Assembly (NCBI GenBank): GCA_004802705.1
Contig: SGPL01000046.1
Location: forward strand, 1-64,000
DNA: 64,000 bases
Direction of reading: 5' to 3'
Source: Bondarzewia mesenterica
Taxonomy: Eukaryota; Basidiomycota; Agaricomycetes; Russulales; Bondarzewiaceae
Each line of letters opens with the position of its first letter. Position 1 is the stretch's first letter. This document shows positions 59,634-64,000 of the stretch, piece after piece. The position numbers and the translations under genes were made by a program. The notes under the pieces are model-generated. The model saw nothing but the letters and a program-made list of their open reading frames with translations. It had not been told where the DNA came from and did not search any database.

Positions 59634-61002
59634 ATGTTGACTACTTCCTTGACGCCGTTTTTGCTTTCCACGTCCTGACTATTGCTCCCGCTGGTATCGC
59701 TCTTGGTTCCGATCATAAATACAATTTACTTTGTTACCGTGGCGGCAGATAAGACCAGTAGCCTGTTCCGTGCGAGTACCGCGGACAGCGCCAACTTTGG
59801 CTTGTGGAGGTATCGCCTCTCGGCGGCCGACGTTTCGTTCGTTTTTTTTTTTCATTTTCGTTCTCATCTTTTGTGGCATAGGATGTCGAACTGACATATC
59901 AATGCTGTCGTAGGATCGCGGGCATCACGAAAGACGTGACAGGCGCCCAGTGTTCCAAGCCGAAGCTAGGGTAAGCTTTTGACAGTTTCTTCGAGCGAGC
60001 ACTGTGCGTGCAGTTCTCCGGCATCTAATTTTTCTGCCCTCTAATTCCTCTCTGAACCGCTGACAGTTCAACGGACTAGAGAATACCATCTCTCACGCGC
60101 TCACCGCTGTCCTCGTCCTCCATCCCATAGGTACGCAGTCTTGTCCAAATTTGACCTCAAATGAGAGCTCGTCACGTCTTTAAACCAATGGCATGCGACA
60201 TTGTCTTCCTCACCATAGTTCCCGCCATCTGCACGCTCCTGCGCCGCCGCAACGGACGTGCAGAGACCATCCATAGCGTCCATGTTCACTCTGGTGTTGA
60301 CCCTTCTCGCCGTGCTGGACACCACCGTTATTTTCATCATCGACGTCGTTCTGGTGGCCGTCGTGCGGAGTAAGGTGAAGGACAAGACAGATGGGAACCT
60401 GAGCGTGAGTTATGGGAATGCGGTACGTCTACTCCTTCCGTCCCCTTTTTTGTATTCCCAGAGTGCTCATGTGCTCTCTTTTCTTCTCTGGCTTCCTGCC
60501 CCTGCGAACTGCGCGTTTTGGGATGTCTTCGTACCGCAGGTTTGGACGGTCCCAGGTGTGGTCATCGCACTCTGGATCTCCATCGTCGGCGCGTGCTGTG
60601 GTATCTGCGGGTGCTTCGCGAGGCGCAGACGATCCTTGCGATCCACGCCTATGTACGCGACCCAACTGGTATCGTGTACACATACATGCTGCATAGTATA
60701 CCCTATACCCTCTCCCCATTTTCCCTCCCTCTCTGCTTCTCGCGCTTTTTCCCTCACTTCCTCCCTTCTTTCCTTGAGCTTCTCTCCTTCCTTTTCCATT
60801 TGAACTTCACGTCATGCTCACGTTCTCGCTACCGCTTACCAGGAAGTCGGGTCCCGGCACGGTAATTAAATCAGTAAGATATCAGTTCGGTCTAGCGCTC
60901 TCGAGCTCGGAGAAGCGCGATGTGGCGCCAACAGACACCGTAGTGCATACGTCTTACGTTCCTATCTCAGCCACATCGGGCGCGAAGGAGACTGGAGTTT
61001 AG
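59634..61002 (+). pseudogene. SUR7/PalI-family membrane protein, probable pseudogene
   Basis: Four-helix membrane protein of the SUR7/PalI (claudin-like) family, whose members act in cell-cortex domains or pH sensing. The start MLTTSLTPFLLSTS is followed by TGA at 59676-59678, then the same frame goes on LLLPLVSLLVPIINTIYFVT and VAADKTSSLFRASTADSANF. The outer loop with Cys residues reads ELTYQCC and ITKDVTGAQCSKPKLG. FNGLENTISHALTAVLVLHP then starts helix 2. Helices 3 and 4 are MFTLVLTLLAVLDTTVIFII and VPGVVIALWISIVGACCGIC. The tail holds HTSYVPISATSGAKETGV. Besides the stop, the phase at about 59970/60064 does not match, and the part near 60200-60260 changes frame, with most of helix 2 missing. 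I conclude that the gene is decayed, or that sequence errors cluster here. Confidence 0.7.
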
Positions 61003-61556
61003 GTTTGGGCCGACGAGGACTTTTGGGTGTCGTGGACCACCGTGGACCCACGAGTTGTTGTTCCTTTATCTCCTCCTTTTCATTCGTATTCTATAACCTT
61101 GTTTTCCGACCCGCTCCATATGTATCGATAGACTACAGAAACTTCGGCAATATGCCGTATCTCTTTCGTGAGCATGTGGACGGTTTCCGCTTTCTTAGTC
61201 GGTCCTGTTGCGTTTATCCCGCTGCTCTCGACGTGTGTACACTATCCTAGGATAAAGACCCTTGTGCTGGCGACGTGCACGGTGCGCGGGCATCCGGCCT
61301 CAGGGTCGTCGAGATCAGTCTTTGATGGTCACGGATGGGCGCAACGCCACATCCTCTTTGCAATCTCAAGAGTTGCTAACATCTCTCAAGAGGAATTAAG
61401 GATAGTAATCATGTCGCTCGGGCGCCCAGGAGAGAGCGGAAAGCATACACGCATCGTCCAAGAGGACCGCGTACGCAGAAAAAATTATGCATTTTAGTTG
61501 GCATCTCGAGACACGTATCCCGGAAACCCATGGAACCTCAACAGCATAAAATAATA
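61003..61556. other. Convergent 3' flanks
   Basis: About 550 bp between the stop of the SUR7/PalI-like relic and the stop of NOP2. It holds short frames only and no recognised signal. Confidence 0.45.
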
Positions 61557-64000
61557 TCAGGCGGAAGCTTTGACAGTGGTAGCTGCTGGGGCACGGTTGC
61601 GCGGCGGAACACGCAGACCTTTGGCTTTCATACGGTGTCGTTTTGCCTCTGCAAGAACCAGAGAAAAAAAAAGACATGATCAGATATCGTTCATGACCGG
61701 TGTTCGCCCGCAATTGGATAACAAAGATGGGAAACGCACCTTCTAGGTAGGGTCTATCCTCCTCCTCGTCGAACTTAACCTCCTCCGTCATCTCTTCCTC
61801 ATCAACCTCCATCTTCGACGCCACCGCTCCTTTCTCGTTCTCCTCGTCCTTCTTTCCCTTCGTCCTCCTCTCCACCTTGAACTTCGCGACAAAGAACCCG
61901 TCCATGTTGTGCACGTGCGGATAGAATCGGCGCGTCAGCTTGACGCTGTCGTCGAACGTCTTGCCCCTGTACCGCGTGTATCCCTCGCGCCCGAACTCGA
62001 GGCCGGTATCAACGAGGTGGACATTGGGGCGCTTGCGCAGGGCGTAGTCGACTACGGCCTCGTTCTCGTCGACGGTCACGGAACAGGTCGAGTAGACGAT
62101 GTACCCGCCCGTTTTGGAAGCAGGGTTGATGCTATCGATCGCGCAGAGGATGAGCTGCTTTTGGAGGTGGGAGAGCAGCGTGAAGTCGCGCTCAGACTGT
62201 ACATACCGCGAAATTTGAACATCAATAATCAAGTCATGGAAATGATCGTGGAACGTTTGTGGAAAGCCTACCTTGTTGACTTTGACACTCGAGTCCTTGC
62301 TGATGACCCCTGTCCCGCTACATGGAGCATCGAGGAGCACGCGATCGAACCCGCCCATTACCTTTGGGAACTCACGTCCATCGTACGAGCATACCACGAC
62401 ATTTTTGGCCCCGAGACGATGCACATTCGCAGTCAGACTCTTCGTGCGTGCCTTGTTAGCATCGTTCGCAAACACTACACCCGTGTTTTGCAAGAGAGCC
62501 GCGATGTGCGTTGTTTTGCCACCTGGTGCGGAAGCCATGTCGAGCACGCGTTCTTGTGGTTGGGGAGATAAAGCGATGACGGGGAGGAAGGAGGACGCGG
62601 CTTGAAGCATGTAATGACCAGCAAGATATTCTGGTGTTGCACCTATTCAAACCAACACAATCATTCAACAGGCTGAACAATGAGACAGAGGAAGGGAAAC
62701 AGTTACCTATTGGCACGGTACTTTCGAAGACTTGCAAACCCACGTTTGTCCATTTTCCGATGGGCTCAAGATTCACGCCTCTATTGACGAGGGCTTGCGC
62801 CAGATCCCTCCGTCTTGTGCGAAGAGTATTTGTTCGGATGGTCACTGGACGAGGGACTTCGTTCGCTTCGAAGAACTCAATTGCCTGCAAGTTCACCTTG
62901 TGAGATGCGCCTATTTTCAGTCAGTACAGGGCACACACCTCAGTCACAGGGAACAGTTGAAACAATTTCTCTGCCAAGAAATCGTTGTACCCGTAGTAGC
63001 TGGCGATGTCCGACACTAGCTGGTCAACATACTCCGATCGAGACCTGTGCGCCATATGAGTATATCAGCAAATTTGCCTAGTCAATTAAGAGGTGAATGA
63101 AGATTCACCTGCCAGTATTTTCCCCAAGCTTCTTCCACCTACCCAACACCTTTACGCATTCCCGCATGCGTCGCTGCAAGACATGCACCTCGGTCCCACC
63201 TGTCTTTTTCTCCTCTTCCCTTTCCTCCACTGAAGGCAGCACGAATCCTTCCCCGCTCACACCCCCCGCCTCGTCTTCTTCCTCGTCGTCCATATCGTCC
63301 ACTCCATCAAATTCATCATCACCCTCGACCATCTCTGCTGCTCGTTGCAGCTCCTCTACATCAAGCTCGGCCTCCCTCGCCGCTCGGGCGTCGAGGGCTC
63401 GGGAGCGCGCCTCCATGTTCGCAAGAGTCACTGGACCGTCGTCATCGCCGTCCTCGTCAGAAGATGCATCAGAGGCGTTAGGTATAATTTTGGTCGGACG
63501 GTCGGCTTGTTTTGATCTCTTTGATTTGAGTTTTGAGGCAGGTATTGCGGGATCATCATGAGAAACATCCGAGCCCAAATCTAATTCTTGCACTGGACCA
63601 CGGAGAAGATCCTCACTAGTGATGAAAGCATAAGACGTCAGTCCATCGCATCTAGCACGATACGGCTTACTCTTCAAGGTCGAATTCGTCGTTCTCGAGT
63701 TCGTCAAGGCCCTCATCATCGCTATTGTTGAAAAGAGATCTAACAGGACAATAAGCATTTGAGTGCTAAATGAAAATTGCAAGACTCACATTGCTTCAGT
63801 CTTCAAATCAGCATCCTCCCAACCCTCGCTGCTTCCTCCCTCCTCAGCGTCTTCGACATCCTTACCACTTGCTTTCCCTCCCTTGGACTTTTGCTTCAAC
63901 TCTTTTCCCTTCGCAACCACTTTTCCCTTTCCTGCTGCCTCTTTGGCCTTTTTGGCGGGTCGTCTGCTCTCGTGCGTCTCAGGCTCCGCCTTGCGCTTTC
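61557..64000 (-). CDS. NOP2: 25S rRNA (cytosine-C5)-methyltransferase NOP2, 5' end outside the window
   Basis: Nucleolar Nop2/p120 family enzyme that puts a 5-methyl group on a cytosine of large-subunit rRNA and is needed for 60S assembly. The N-terminal region (63100-64000) is highly charged and likely disordered, with nuclear-type Lys clusters. A helical start SEYVDQLVSDIASYYGYNDF leads to the RNA-binding part with PRPVTIRTNTLRTRRRDLAQ. The SAM site is LDMASAPGGKTTHIAALL (about 62510-62560). Motif IV DAPCSGTGVISKD (about 62300-62340) and motif VI YSTCSVTVDENEAVVDY (about 62060-62110) bring the two catalytic Cys. The C-terminal tail is basic with AKRHRMKAKGLRVPPRN. Introns at about 61655-61739, 62198-62270, 62644-62705 and 62905-63045. 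It is cut by the right edge. Confidence 0.93.

Overview
The window looks like chromosomal DNA of a filamentous basidiomycete, most likely an Agaricomycete. Genes are dense, lie on both strands and are broken by many short GT-AG introns of about 40-80 nt. The protein families are typical mushroom ones: an Agaricomycete-type sesquiterpene synthase, multi-intron P450s, GMC oxidoreductases, an EST1/SMG7-like protein, a DUF1772 protein and a PMP3 proteolipid. Exon joints below were read by eye from conserved protein stretches and splice signals. Outer ends are firmer than inner joints.

Left part (1-15.4 kb): a low-complexity edge, a DEDDy 3'-5' exonuclease, a SNF2/Rad5-type ATPase, an EST1/SMG7-like protein, an unrecognised gene, a P450 relic that ends exactly at a 677-bp Tc1/mariner-like non-autonomous element, a DUF1772 membrane protein and a multispanning TspO-like membrane protein.

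Middle-left (15.7-23.2 kb): two tandem paralogues that join a P-loop ATPase region to a C-terminal region with a possible PD-(D/E)XK-like motif. The second keeps DEAH and QVK. The first has lost both (DDSQ, QVI). This pair is the best candidate for an undescribed system.

Middle (24.3-51 kb): a region rich in redox genes around a class I sesquiterpene synthase and a divergent P450. It holds an aldo/keto reductase, an FAD monooxygenase, two GMC oxidoreductase copies forming a 2.9-kb inverted duplication around a berberine-bridge-like FAD oxidase, and a damaged MDR oxidoreductase. It looks like a terpenoid biosynthetic cluster, partly decayed and crossed by repeats and a second 636-bp TA-flanked element. 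Ambiguous bases (N) gather in the second GMC copy and at 50.8-52.95 kb.

Right part (51.6-64 kb): mostly housekeeping. It holds a PMP3-type proteolipid gene with an apparent 5-nt microexon, eIF2B epsilon, a disordered Glu/Pro/Ala-rich protein, a broken SUR7/PalI-like membrane protein gene, and the rRNA m5C methyltransferase NOP2, which runs off the right edge.
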